Position numbers and translations under genes: made by a program
Part shown: positions 27,522 to 36,309 of the stretch, piece after piece
Layout of the letters: each line of letters begins with the position of its first letter
Position numbering within the stretch: position 1 is the stretch's first letter
Notes under the pieces: generated by a model
Told to the model about the DNA's origin: nothing
Database searches by the model: none
What the model saw: the letters and a program-made list of their open reading frames with translations, nothing else
Source: an uncultured Prevotella sp.
GTDB taxonomy: Bacteria > Bacteroidota > Bacteroidia > Bacteroidales > Bacteroidaceae
Length of the DNA stretch: 54,472 nucleotides
NCBI GenBank assembly: GCA_900316015.1
Contig: ONBG01000003.1
Location: forward strand, 1 to 54,472
Reading direction: 5' to 3'

Positions 27522-27947
27522 ATGTCACTATTGATCATCTCTCCCCGTAAGAAGCAACTCATCAGCTATCCGCATGCTTTGCTGATCAACGGACAGTTAC
27601 TTGGAATCATGAAGGGTACTGCGAAAATCAACATTCCTCCAGGTCGGTTTCATGTCACCTTAAGAAGTATGTTCAAATTCATTGAGACCTCAGTGGATGT
27701 TGAGATCCCCGAGAGAGAGACCGTAGAGATTGTATATGGGGACAGGGAACGGCTTTGGAATATGTTATTCAATCTCGACCTTGCATTATGGCTTCTGAAA
27801 CGAATCACCCACTTCGGAGAGCCATGGGATACCTTGTACGAGATCATTAGCAACGGCTTCTTTGCCTTATGGCTTCTGAGAATCTGGATCATCAGGAAGC
27901 GATACTTCCAGATGGAAGTTAAGGTCAACAAAAAAAGTCCCCAATAA
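27522..27947 (+). CDS. Protein with PEGA-like N-terminus and C-terminal membrane helices, unknown function
   Basis: 141 residues. The first about 75 look like a small beta-sandwich, with LLINGQLLGIMKGTAKINIP then PGRFHVTL reminiscent of PEGA-like surface domains; the rest has two hydrophobic stretches (around LFNLDLALWLLKRI and ISNGFFALWLLRIWII), then a basic end. No catalytic motif seen, and the likeness to PEGA is by eye only. The stop codon sits in a terminator loop. Confidence 0.65.
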   Translation: MSLLIISPRKKQLISYPHALLINGQLLGIMKGTAKINIPPGRFHVTLRSMFKFIETSVDVEIPERETVEIVYGDRERLWNMLFNLDLALWLLKRITHFGEPWDTLYEIISNGFFALWLLRIWIIRKRYFQMEVKVNKKSPQ

Positions 27948-27967
27948 AGATTGAGGACTTGTTTCTT
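27935..27967. terminator. Bidirectional terminator between the 27522 gene and spt
   Basis: AAGTCCCCAAT and ATTGAGGACTT pair with one mismatch around AAAG, with an A-run on the left and GTTTCTT on the right. It lies between two convergent genes; the stop codon of the left gene is in the hairpin. Confidence 0.75.
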
Positions 27968-28017
27968 ATCTATCTGTATCGGAAAGCTCCCTCTTCAAGA
28001 GAGAGGCACCAATCCAC

Positions 28018-29211
28018 TTACTTCTTAATGATACCTTGCTCCACGAAAATCTTCGTCAAAGCCTGAACGCCACGTTCTACCTGCTCTTCCGTATGCGTAG
28101 CCATTAAGGCAAAGCGCACTAACGTATCTGTAGGCGCACATGCTGGAGGAATTACCGGATTGATGAAGACACCCGCATCATAAGCAAGCTTTGTCACAAG
28201 GAACGTCTTGTCAATATCATGTACATAGAGAGGGATAATCGGACTCTCTGTGTCACCGATCTCAAAACCTTCCTCACGGAAACGGCGCAAGGCATAATTG
28301 GTAACATCCCAAAGATGCTTGATACGCTCAGGCTCCTCTTGAATGATATGAAGAGCTTCCATTGCTGCTGCTGTGGCTGCAGGAGTATTCGATGCGCTGA
28401 AGATATAAGTACGGCATGTATGGCGTAGGTAGTTGATCGTATCCTTGTCAGAAGCGATGAAACCGCCGATAGATGCAAGGCTCTTGGAGAATGTTCCCAT
28501 GATCAAGTCCACCTCATCTGTCAGGTGGAAGTGGTCGCATACGCCACGTCCCTGTTCGCCAAAGACGCCGAGCCCATGAGCCTCATCTACCATAATAGAG
28601 CAATTATATTTATGCTTGAGTTCTACGATTTCTGGCAATTTAGCCAAATCACCTTCCATGGAGAAGACCCCATCAACAACAATCAACTTGATAGCATCAT
28701 AAGGAAGCTTCTGAAGGACTCTCTCCAAGTCTTCCATATCATTATGCTTATAATGAAGCTGCGTTGCGAAAGAAAGACGGCGCCCGTCTACGATAGAAGC
28801 ATGATCACGGTCATCACAAATAATATAATCATTACGCCCGACCACAACTGCCAAGACCCCCGCATTCACAGAGAATCCCGTAGAAAAACACAGAGCATCA
28901 TCCTTGTTCTCGAATTTGGCCAATTCCTTCTCCAACTGTACGTGGAGATCAAGGGTTCCATTCAAGAAGCGACTTCCTGCACAACCCGAGCCATATTTGT
29001 CTAACGCCTCGTGTGCTGCCTTGATGACGCGCGGGTCATTTGTTAAGCCCGTATAGGCATTAGAACCGAACATGAGAACATTATGCCCATTGATATCGGT
29101 AACTTCTGTACCTTGTTTACTTGTGATCTCACGAAAATATGGATAAACACCCTCAGCCATATATTTCTGTGGCTCACGATAATTCTTGTATCTTTCCTGT
29201 AACTGTCCCAT
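28018..29211 (-). CDS. spt: Serine palmitoyltransferase-type PLP enzyme
   Basis: 397 residues, alpha-oxoamine synthase family. PLP lysine is K243 in TFSKSLASIGG; H137 (DDRDHASIVDG) and DEAHGLGVFG (209 onward) complete the cofactor site. The sequence closely matches what I know of Bacteroidetes SPTs rather than glycine C-acetyltransferase or 8-amino-7-oxononanoate synthase, notably GSGCAGSRFLNGT and the C-terminal NPVIPPACAP. It would condense serine with a fatty acyl-CoA or acyl-ACP to make 3-ketosphinganine, the entry to sphingolipids. Divergent from a lipid kinase gene. Confidence 0.9.
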   Translation of the reverse strand: MGQLQERYKNYREPQKYMAEGVYPYFREITSKQGTEVTDINGHNVLMFGSNAYTGLTNDPRVIKAAHEALDKYGSGCAGSRFLNGTLDLHVQLEKELAKFENKDDALCFSTGFSVNAGVLAVVVGRNDYIICDDRDHASIVDGRRLSFATQLHYKHNDMEDLERVLQKLPYDAIKLIVVDGVFSMEGDLAKLPEIVELKHKYNCSIMVDEAHGLGVFGEQGRGVCDHFHLTDEVDLIMGTFSKSLASIGGFIASDKDTINYLRHTCRTYIFSASNTPAATAAAMEALHIIQEEPERIKHLWDVTNYALRRFREEGFEIGDTESPIIPLYVHDIDKTFLVTKLAYDAGVFINPVIPPACAPTDTLVRFALMATHTEEQVERGVQALTKIFVEQGIIKK

Positions 29212-29254
29212 TATAAATATGGTGTAGAAATCTCTTATATTTTAAATCAGGCTG

Positions 29255-29284
29255 CAAAGTTACAAATTTTGTCTGATAATTCAA
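29255..29284 (-). promoter_or_regulatory. Promoter of spt
   Basis: Minus-strand TAACTTTG (29255-29262), 19-base spacer, TTG (29282-29284). Leader about 38 bases. Confidence 0.7.
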
Positions 29285-29355
29285 CTATTTTTCTCGGAAA
29301 TTCTTCTTTTCATGAAAATTTATGATTTAAAAATACGAATATCATCTAAATTTAC

Positions 29356-29363
29356 TACTTTTG
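29356..29363 (+). promoter_or_regulatory. -7 box of the lipid kinase operon
   Basis: TACTTTTG, 42 bases before the ATG at 29405. The -33 region is poor. Confidence 0.5.
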
Positions 29364-29404
29364 CAAACATATAGTAATATCCTTCTATTGATTCAACACA
29401 AGGT

Positions 29405-30436
29405 ATGGGGAAGAAAAAAGTCGTCTTTATCATGAACCCCATCTCTGGAACAGCCAACAAAGCCGGAATTCCGGAGATGATTGATTCATATATTGACAAA
29501 GAAAAGTTTGACTATGCAGTCAGAGCTACGGAATATGCCGGACATGCATCTGTGATCGCCACGGAGGCAAAGGATGCAGGTTTCGATGTCGCGGTTGCCA
29601 TCGGTGGCGACGGAACCGTGAATGAAGTGGCTCGTGCCATTGTCCATTCCCAAACCGCCCTTGGTATCATGCCTTGCGGTTCAGGCAATGGGCTTGCCAG
29701 GCATTTGATGATTCCGATGAATCTCCGGAAAGCTCTTGATATCATTAACAGATGTGAGATTCACGACCTCGACTACGGCATCATCAACGAATATCCATTT
29801 TTCTGCACATGTGGCATGGGATTTGACGCTGAGATCAGCCAAAGATTTGCCGAAGCTGGCAAAAGAGGTCCCATTACCTATATGGAGAACGTGCTGAAAG
29901 AGGGATTGAAATATCAGCCAGAAACCTATGAATTAGAGGATGAGACGGGAACACACCATCTCAAGGCATTCCTGATCTCATGCGCGAATGCTTCACAATA
30001 TGGGAACAATGCCTTCATTGCCCCACAGGCCTCTATGAGCGATGGGCTGATGGATGTGGTCATCATGGAACCCTTTGATTTGATCGAGGCACCTCAGGTG
30101 AGTATCGATCTGTTCAATAAAACCCTTGACAAGAATTCGAAGATCAAGACGTTCAAATGCAAGCAGTTGCATATCCACCGCTCCAAACCAGGAGTTATTC
30201 ACTATGATGGAGACCCGGTAATGACCGGGGCTGACATCCAGGTCTCCCTGCAGGAGAAAGGAATCCGGATGATTGTCAATCCAGATGCAGACAAAAGCCT
30301 AAGGAAACCCAATGCCATTCAAAATGCTGCGGCCGACTTGTTCAACGAAATCAATATTGTCAGGGACGACCTTGAGAAACGGGGAAAGCATCTGCAGGCC
30401 CTCAGCAAAGTATTACAAAAGAAGCTAAATATATAG
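29405..30436 (+). CDS. Diacylglycerol kinase-family lipid kinase (YegS/BmrU type)
   Basis: 343 residues. The DAGK catalytic domain shows NPISGTANK near the N-terminus, the nucleotide motif GGDGTVNEVA (67-76) and PCGSGNGLARH (90-100); the C-terminal half is the beta-sandwich lid with the HYDGDP segment. Family enzymes phosphorylate diacylglycerol, sphingosine, ceramide or similar lipids. Placement head to head with spt suggests a sphingoid or ceramide substrate (inference). trmN6 starts four bases after its stop. Confidence 0.9.
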   Translation: MGKKKVVFIMNPISGTANKAGIPEMIDSYIDKEKFDYAVRATEYAGHASVIATEAKDAGFDVAVAIGGDGTVNEVARAIVHSQTALGIMPCGSGNGLARHLMIPMNLRKALDIINRCEIHDLDYGIINEYPFFCTCGMGFDAEISQRFAEAGKRGPITYMENVLKEGLKYQPETYELEDETGTHHLKAFLISCANASQYGNNAFIAPQASMSDGLMDVVIMEPFDLIEAPQVSIDLFNKTLDKNSKIKTFKCKQLHIHRSKPGVIHYDGDPVMTGADIQVSLQEKGIRMIVNPDADKSLRKPNAIQNAAADLFNEINIVRDDLEKRGKHLQALSKVLQKKLNI

Positions 30437-30439
30437 TTC

Positions 30440-31129
30440 GTGTTCTCTTTCAAGCAATTCACCATCCACCAAGACCTTTGCGGCATGAAAGTGGGAACCG
30501 ACGGTGTCCTGCTCGGCGCATGGGCATCCGGTAAGGGATTGCGTATCCTTGACATCGGGACAGGGACAGGATTGATCGCGCTCATGATGGCACAACGCTT
30601 CCCACAATCGCAAGTAACAGCCATAGACATAGACACAAATGCTTGCCAACAAGCAAGAGAAAACGTCCAAGCCAGCCCATTCTTCGAAAGGATTCGCGTG
30701 ATTGAATCCAAAATACAGGATTTCAAGGAAGGAAGCTTCGACACCATTGTCAGTAACCCGCCATTTTTTATGGACAGTTTAAAGAACCCTGATGCGGCGC
30801 GTTTGACAGCCAGGCATACCGATGAACTGCCTTATCGAGACCTCTTTCTTTCCGTAAAAAGACTCTTGACAGAGACAGGAGAATTCTCTGCTATCATTCC
30901 TTCAGATTATCTTGAGCGGTTTATCACAGAGTCTTGTATATCAGGCTTCTTCGTATCAAGGCGATACGGAATTCGAACCGTTCCTAAGAAAGCCATCAAA
31001 CGGTATCTCCTGACCTTCACGAAAAGGCAGGCAGAAAAGACCGACTATCAGGAGGTGACACTGATGGACAAGGAGGGAAAAAGAAGTCAATGGTATCAGA
31101 AATTAACAGACAATTTCTATATCCGATAA
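30440..31129 (+). CDS. trmN6: tRNA1(Val) (adenine-37 N6)-methyltransferase
   Basis: 229 residues, class I SAM methyltransferase of the YfiC/TrmN6 type. Motif I is LDIGTGTGLIALMMAQR and the amino-methylase motif is NPPF (IVSNPPFF); the N-terminal FKQFTIHQD and KVGTDGVLLGAW segments are typical. The start is GTG at 30440, which is the only sensible start because the motifs begin within 15 residues. Coupled to the lipid kinase gene by position only; the two functions look unrelated. Confidence 0.88.
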   Translation: MFSFKQFTIHQDLCGMKVGTDGVLLGAWASGKGLRILDIGTGTGLIALMMAQRFPQSQVTAIDIDTNACQQARENVQASPFFERIRVIESKIQDFKEGSFDTIVSNPPFFMDSLKNPDAARLTARHTDELPYRDLFLSVKRLLTETGEFSAIIPSDYLERFITESCISGFFVSRRYGIRTVPKKAIKRYLLTFTKRQAEKTDYQEVTLMDKEGKRSQWYQKLTDNFYIR

Positions 31130-31227
31130 ACAGCTCCTTCCCTTTTCTTGAAAACTTAAAGAAGAGACGACGCCTTCCTTTTAAGTCATTTTATGAAAGC
31201 TACATCGTTTATCTCATAAAAAATATG

Positions 31228-31235
31228 TAACTTTG
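31228..31235 (+). promoter_or_regulatory. -7 box of lon
   Basis: TAACTTTG, 53 bases before the lon ATG. The upstream box is only a TTT at a slightly short spacing. I see no heat-shock operator in the leader. Confidence 0.55.
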
Positions 31236-31287
31236 CATCCTAAAAAGCGGTTCTAAACATGACGACCGCCAAATTTCAAGTTTAAAA

Positions 31288-33756
31288 ATGAGTAATAAAC
31301 CTAAAACTGCTATTCAGATGATTGCCGATTACGAAGGCGACATCTCATCACTCTTTAATGTTGAAGTGAACGGGGACGTACCGGTTTTAGCCACACGCAA
31401 CCTGGTTCTCTTCCCAGGTGTGATTACCCCTGTCATCGTGGGGCGTAAGGCAAGTCTCAATTTAATAGAAAAGATAAAGAAAAACGAAGATGCGACCTTT
31501 GCCGTCTTCTGTCAAAAGAATGCTGATGTAGAAGAACCCACCCAGAAAGATCTCTACCCTATTGGCACTTATGCCCGTCTTATCAGAACATTGGAGATGC
31601 CGGGACAAGGGATGAACGTCACGATCATTATCCAAGGACTGGGAAGATGCCATTTAGACAGCATCACTAAGCAGAAGCCTTTCTTGGTAGGAAAGACTTC
31701 CGCCGCTCCGGAAATCATGCCAGATAAGGACGACAAGCAGTTCAATGCTGCCGTGGATGACTTGCGAAAGATGGCTGGAAGGTATATCCAAGAGAATGAT
31801 GAAATCCCCGACGAATCACAGTTCGCACTTGCAAACATTGGAAATCCGATCGTGCTCATCGACTTTGTGGGGTGTAACCTGCCCCTGTCCGTCATGGACA
31901 AGATCAAGCTGCTGTCCTATGATTCTTATGTAGACCGCGCTTTTGGATGCCTAAAGATCTTGAACCGGGAACTGCAGTTAATGGATCTACAGCATGACAT
32001 CCGCAACAAGACGCATCAAGACATTGACGAGCAACAACGCGAATACTTCCTGCAACAGCAGATCAAGAATATCAAGGCAGAATTAGGCAATGGCGAGGGA
32101 TCGCCCGAGCGAAAGGAATTGTCTGAGAAAGCCCGTAAAAAGAAATGGCCAGAAGAGGTTGCCAAGGTGTTCCAAAAAGAATTAGACAAACTGGAACTGC
32201 TCAACCCTCAGAGCCCGGAGTACAGCATACAGCTCAACTATCTGGAGCAATTGGTTGGTCTTCCGTGGGGAGAATACACCAAAGACGACCTGAACCTCAA
32301 GCGCGCCCAGAAAATACTCGACCATGACCACTACGGCATGGAGAAGGTGAAAGAGCGCATTTTGGAATATATCGCCGTGTTGCAGTTGCGGGGTGACCTG
32401 AAGTCACCAATCCTCTGCCTCTATGGTCCTCCTGGAGTAGGAAAGACATCGTTAGGAAAAAGCATTGCTGCAGCCATGCGGCGCAAGTATGTCAGGATCT
32501 CTTTAGGTGGCTTGCATGATGAAGCGGAAATCCGGGGGCATAGGCGCACTTACGTCGGAGCCATGCCGGGACGTATCATTAAGAGCATCCAGAAGGCGGG
32601 ATCATCCAATCCGGTTTTCATCTTAGACGAGATCGACAAGGTTACACAGAATACCATCAACGGCGATCCAGCATCAGCCTTGTTGGAAGTGCTCGACCCT
32701 GAGCAGAACAATGCTTTCCACGACAACTACTTGGATGTGGACTATGACCTGTCGCATGTCCTCTTTATTGCAACCGCCAATGACCTGAACACCATCCCTC
32801 GTCCACTTCTTGACCGCATGGAGATCATTGAACTAAGCGGATACATTACCGAAGAGAAGATAGAAATTGCTCGGCGGCATCTCGTTCCCCGAGAACTACA
32901 GAACACGGGACTGGATAGCAATGTGCCCCCTATCAAGTTCAGCAAGCCCGCCCTTGAGAAGATCATCGAGCAATATACCCGTGAGAGTGGCGTCAGGCAA
33001 TTGGAGAAGCAAATCAACAAGGCCTTGCGCAAGATGGCATTTGTCAAAGCACGTGACGGAGTACTGCCAGAGACGGACATCAAGCCGGGCGACATTGAAA
33101 ACTTATTAGGTAAGCAACCGTATTACCGGGACATCTATCAAGGCAACGACTATGCTGGCGTAGTCACGGGACTGGCTTGGACCAGTGTCGGAGGAGAGAT
33201 CTTGTTCATTGAGACTTCCCTGAACCGTGGGAAAGGAAAGTTAACCCTGACGGGCAATTTAGGTGACGTGATGAAGGAAAGTGCAGTCATCGCACTGCAA
33301 TACTGCAAGGCTCATGCCGATATTTTAGGCATTGACTACCGTATTTTCGACCAATGGGATGTCCATATCCATGTCCCCGAAGGAGCCGTTCCCAAGGATG
33401 GTCCTTCAGCCGGCATCACGATTGCCACCTCTATTGCGTCTGCGCTCACCCAACGGAAAGTGAGGAAGAACACGGCCATGACCGGAGAGATCACACTTCG
33501 GGGAAAAGTCCTTCCTGTTGGGGGCATCAAGGAAAAAATCTTGGCAGCCAAGCGCGCTGGCATCACGGATATTGTGATGTGCAAGGACAACAAGAAGGAC
33601 ATTGACGACATCCCCGCTATCTACCTAAAAGGGGTAGCCTTCCATTATGTGGAGAATGTACAAGATGTCTGGGATTTCGCCTTGACGGATGAAATCGTAG
33701 AGCATCCGGTCAAGATCTCTGTAGAAGAAGACCACCAGAAGGAAGCAAAGGATTAA
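31288..33756 (+). CDS. lon: ATP-dependent protease Lon
   Basis: 822 residues. N-terminal substrate domain (about 30-240), helical linker, AAA+ domain with Walker A GPPGVGKT (380-387) and Walker B FILDEIDK, then the protease domain with catalytic S707 in PKDGPSAG and K750 in GGIKEK; the 43-residue Ser-Lys spacing equals that of E. coli Lon. Degrades damaged and short-lived regulatory proteins in the cytosol. Own promoter; tgt follows after 24 bases. Confidence 0.97.
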   Translation: MSNKPKTAIQMIADYEGDISSLFNVEVNGDVPVLATRNLVLFPGVITPVIVGRKASLNLIEKIKKNEDATFAVFCQKNADVEEPTQKDLYPIGTYARLIRTLEMPGQGMNVTIIIQGLGRCHLDSITKQKPFLVGKTSAAPEIMPDKDDKQFNAAVDDLRKMAGRYIQENDEIPDESQFALANIGNPIVLIDFVGCNLPLSVMDKIKLLSYDSYVDRAFGCLKILNRELQLMDLQHDIRNKTHQDIDEQQREYFLQQQIKNIKAELGNGEGSPERKELSEKARKKKWPEEVAKVFQKELDKLELLNPQSPEYSIQLNYLEQLVGLPWGEYTKDDLNLKRAQKILDHDHYGMEKVKERILEYIAVLQLRGDLKSPILCLYGPPGVGKTSLGKSIAAAMRRKYVRISLGGLHDEAEIRGHRRTYVGAMPGRIIKSIQKAGSSNPVFILDEIDKVTQNTINGDPASALLEVLDPEQNNAFHDNYLDVDYDLSHVLFIATANDLNTIPRPLLDRMEIIELSGYITEEKIEIARRHLVPRELQNTGLDSNVPPIKFSKPALEKIIEQYTRESGVRQLEKQINKALRKMAFVKARDGVLPETDIKPGDIENLLGKQPYYRDIYQGNDYAGVVTGLAWTSVGGEILFIETSLNRGKGKLTLTGNLGDVMKESAVIALQYCKAHADILGIDYRIFDQWDVHIHVPEGAVPKDGPSAGITIATSIASALTQRKVRKNTAMTGEITLRGKVLPVGGIKEKILAAKRAGITDIVMCKDNKKDIDDIPAIYLKGVAFHYVENVQDVWDFALTDEIVEHPVKISVEEDHQKEAKD

Positions 33757-33780
33757 CGCCCATAGGCATTCACAGGATTT

Positions 33781-34908
33781 ATGACATTCGAATTACAACA
33801 TACTGACAATGCATCCGATGCACGCACAGGTCTGATCACGACCGACCATGGATGCATAAAGACCCCAATCTTCATGCCGGTGGGTACATGCGGAAGCGTA
33901 AAAGCTGTCCACTTCCAAGAACTCCGGGAGCAGGTCAAGGCACAGATTATCTTAGGAAATACCTATCACCTGTATCTCAGGCCAGGACTGGAGGTCCTGC
34001 AGGCAGCAGGAGGACTCCATGGGTTCAATGGATGGGAGCGCCCGATCCTCACGGATTCCGGTGGTTTCCAGGTGTTCTCATTGACTGGAATCAGAAAGCT
34101 GAAGGAAGAGGGATGCGAGTTCCGCTCACATATCGACGGCTCCAAGCATTTCTTCACTCCTGAGAACGTAATGGACACGGAACGCATCATTGGGGCGGAC
34201 ATCATGATGGCTTTCGACGAATGTCCTCCTGGCAAGAGTGACTATGCCTATGCCAAGAAAAGCCTGGGGCTCACCCAACGGTGGCTTGACCGTTGCATCA
34301 AGCATTTCAACGAAACAGAACCGCTCTATGGTTACCGCCAAAGCCTCTTCCCGATTGTACAGGGATGCACCTTTAAGGACCTCAGGCAAGAAGCCGCCAA
34401 ATACGTAGCCGACAAGGGAGCAGATGGCAATGCGATCGGAGGACTGGCTGTAGGGGAACCGACGGAAGTGATGTACGAGATGATTGAAGTCGTGAACGAG
34501 ATCCTGCCCAAAGACAAGCCCCGCTATCTCATGGGCGTAGGAACACCCCAGAACATTCTTGAAGCCATCGAGCGGGGTGTTGACATGTTCGACTGCGTCA
34601 TGCCTACCCGCAACGGGCGCAATGCACAGCTGTTCACATACGAGGGAACCATGAACATGCGAAATAAGAAATGGGAGATGGACTTCTCACCAATCGACCC
34701 TAACGGATGTGAGACCGATCGCGTATACAGCAAGGCATACCTGCACCATCTGTTCAAGGCACAAGAGCTCTTGGCCATGCAAATTGCCAGCATCCATAAC
34801 TTAGCATTCTACTTACGCTTAGTGACGGATGCCAGGCAGCACATCGAGCAAGGGGATTTCGTAACCTGGAAGGCCTCCATCATCGATCAGTTAGGTAAGA
34901 GGATTTAA
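33781..34908 (+). CDS. tgt: Queuine tRNA-ribosyltransferase, zinc site apparently lost
   Basis: Exchanges guanine-34 for preQ1 in GUN-anticodon tRNAs (Asp, Asn, His, Tyr). 375 residues. The catalytic Asp regions TDSGGFQVFSL and FDCVMPTRNGRNAQLF are intact, as is GVGTPQNILEAIERG. The canonical zinc cluster C-x-C-x2-C before YxRAYLxHL is replaced by DPNGCETDRVYSKAYLHHL, with a one-residue shortening and only one Cys; the His of SIHNLAFY remains. Two tRNA-Asp (GTC) genes, natural substrates, lie 5 kb downstream. Forty bases precede the lptF/G-type gene. Confidence 0.95.
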   Translation: MTFELQHTDNASDARTGLITTDHGCIKTPIFMPVGTCGSVKAVHFQELREQVKAQIILGNTYHLYLRPGLEVLQAAGGLHGFNGWERPILTDSGGFQVFSLTGIRKLKEEGCEFRSHIDGSKHFFTPENVMDTERIIGADIMMAFDECPPGKSDYAYAKKSLGLTQRWLDRCIKHFNETEPLYGYRQSLFPIVQGCTFKDLRQEAAKYVADKGADGNAIGGLAVGEPTEVMYEMIEVVNEILPKDKPRYLMGVGTPQNILEAIERGVDMFDCVMPTRNGRNAQLFTYEGTMNMRNKKWEMDFSPIDPNGCETDRVYSKAYLHHLFKAQELLAMQIASIHNLAFYLRLVTDARQHIEQGDFVTWKASIIDQLGKRI

Positions 34909-34948
34909 CCGGAACGACGGCAATGGACACTGATAATTAGAATTTGGA

Positions 34949-36262
34949 ATGGAATACAGTAAGATTAGGAAACATCATAAGCGACTGAAAGTAGCACGGT
35001 GGATCAGTCAACATCCCAAGTGGCTGCATCGCTTTTTCCAGTGGATACACAAGCACACCGCATGGCTGCGACGCTGCTTCCATTGGATATATCGGCATAC
35101 GGGTTGGCTGCGGAAGACCTTAAGATGGTGCGGCCATCAGCTGAGATGGATAAAATACCTGAACCCATTCAGATATTTCCATAAGCTCGACTGGTATATC
35201 ATCAAGAAGTTCATCGGAACCTACCTCTTCTCCATCGTCCTCATCATGTCCATCTCCATTGTCTTTGACGTCAATGAGAACCTCTCGAAGTTCGCGCAAT
35301 ACCACGCCCCCCTTAAGGCAATTGTCTTCGATTACTACATGAACTTCATCCCCTATCTGGCCAACCTGTTCAGTGCATTGTTCGTTTTCATTGCCGTCAT
35401 CTTCTTCACGTCGAAGTTGGCAGGCAATTCGGAGATCATTGCCATGCTGTCCTCTGGCGTATCGTTCAAACGGCTCCTACGGCCCTACATGTTTTCTTGC
35501 GTGCTCATCGCCATGCTCTCCTATTACCTGAGTGCCTACGTGATACCACACGGAACGGTCATCCGGCAAAACTTCGAGACGATCTACAAGAACAAGAAGA
35601 AGAATACGGCAGCCGACAATGTCCAGTTGCAAGTAGATAAAGGTGTCATCGCCTATATCCAACATTATGACAACAACTCGAAAAGAGGATATGGCTTCTG
35701 CCTCGACAAGTTCCAAAACAAGAAACTCATTGACCACATGACGGCAAATGAAATCCAATACGACACCATTTCCGACTCGAAATATCATTGGAAAGCCCGC
35801 AACTGGAAAATCCGGCACTTAGAAGGATTGAGAGAGCATATCACCAGTGGCGTGGAAAAAGACACGGTTATACAGATGGAACCGACCGACCTTGTGTACT
35901 CAAAAGGCCAGCAAGAGACCTTTACCAGCCCACAGCTCAAGGACTATATTTCCAAACAGATCAACCGCGGAAGCGGGAATGTCGTGCAATATCAGGTGGA
36001 ATATCACAAACGCATTGCCTCATCGTTTGCCTCTTTCATCCTGACCATTATCGGGGCTTCCCTGTCCTCGCGGAAACGGAAGGGCGGAATGGGACTCTAC
36101 TTAGGTATCGGACTGGCACTGAGCTTTACCTATATCATGCTCCAGACGATCTCTGCCACCTTCGCCATCAATGCCAGCTTCCCACCCATGTTGGCTGCGT
36201 GGATGCCCAACATCCTCTTTGCCATCATCGCCTATTTCTGCTACCGACAAGCACCCAATTAA
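34949..36262 (+). CDS. LptF/LptG-family (YjgP/YjgQ) permease with Trp-heptad N-terminal extension
   Basis: 437 residues. From about residue 79 (KLDWYIIKKFIGTYLFS) it is a standard LptF/G permease: three membrane segments, a periplasmic beta-jellyroll (about 195-335) and three C-terminal membrane segments. It would form the inner-membrane part of the LPS export bridge with LptB and LptC (lptC is at the window end). Unusual: the first about 75 residues are a strongly basic extension in which Trp occurs at 18, 25, 32, 39, 46, 53, 60 and 67, exactly every seventh residue, encoded partly by a 42-base repeat. Family members normally begin at about residue 78. The long frame is continuous from the ATG; a shorter start would need an internal codon. 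Confidence 0.9.
   Translation: MEYSKIRKHHKRLKVARWISQHPKWLHRFFQWIHKHTAWLRRCFHWIYRHTGWLRKTLRWCGHQLRWIKYLNPFRYFHKLDWYIIKKFIGTYLFSIVLIMSISIVFDVNENLSKFAQYHAPLKAIVFDYYMNFIPYLANLFSALFVFIAVIFFTSKLAGNSEIIAMLSSGVSFKRLLRPYMFSCVLIAMLSYYLSAYVIPHGTVIRQNFETIYKNKKKNTAADNVQLQVDKGVIAYIQHYDNNSKRGYGFCLDKFQNKKLIDHMTANEIQYDTISDSKYHWKARNWKIRHLEGLREHITSGVEKDTVIQMEPTDLVYSKGQQETFTSPQLKDYISKQINRGSGNVVQYQVEYHKRIASSFASFILTIIGASLSSRKRKGGMGLYLGIGLALSFTYIMLQTISATFAINASFPPMLAAWMPNILFAIIAYFCYRQAPN
35021..35146 (+). repeat. Three in-frame 42-base repeats in the lptF/G-type gene
   Basis: TGGCTGC begins units at 35021, 35063 and 35105. Each encodes 14 residues (W-L-x-R/K-x-F/L-x-W-I/C...) with two Trp. The third unit is more diverged; a fourth, weaker unit precedes the first (residues 11-24). 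Confidence 0.85.
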
Positions 36263-36309
36263 GCATTATACGTCCCACTGGGACTTCACTAATAAAGGTA
36301 AAAGATTGA

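Noticed and set aside
31260-31287. Short leader ORF before lon (ATGACGACC..., eight codons)
   Set aside because: Too short to be supported; no repeated or regulatory codons, and it lies next to the lon start by chance.
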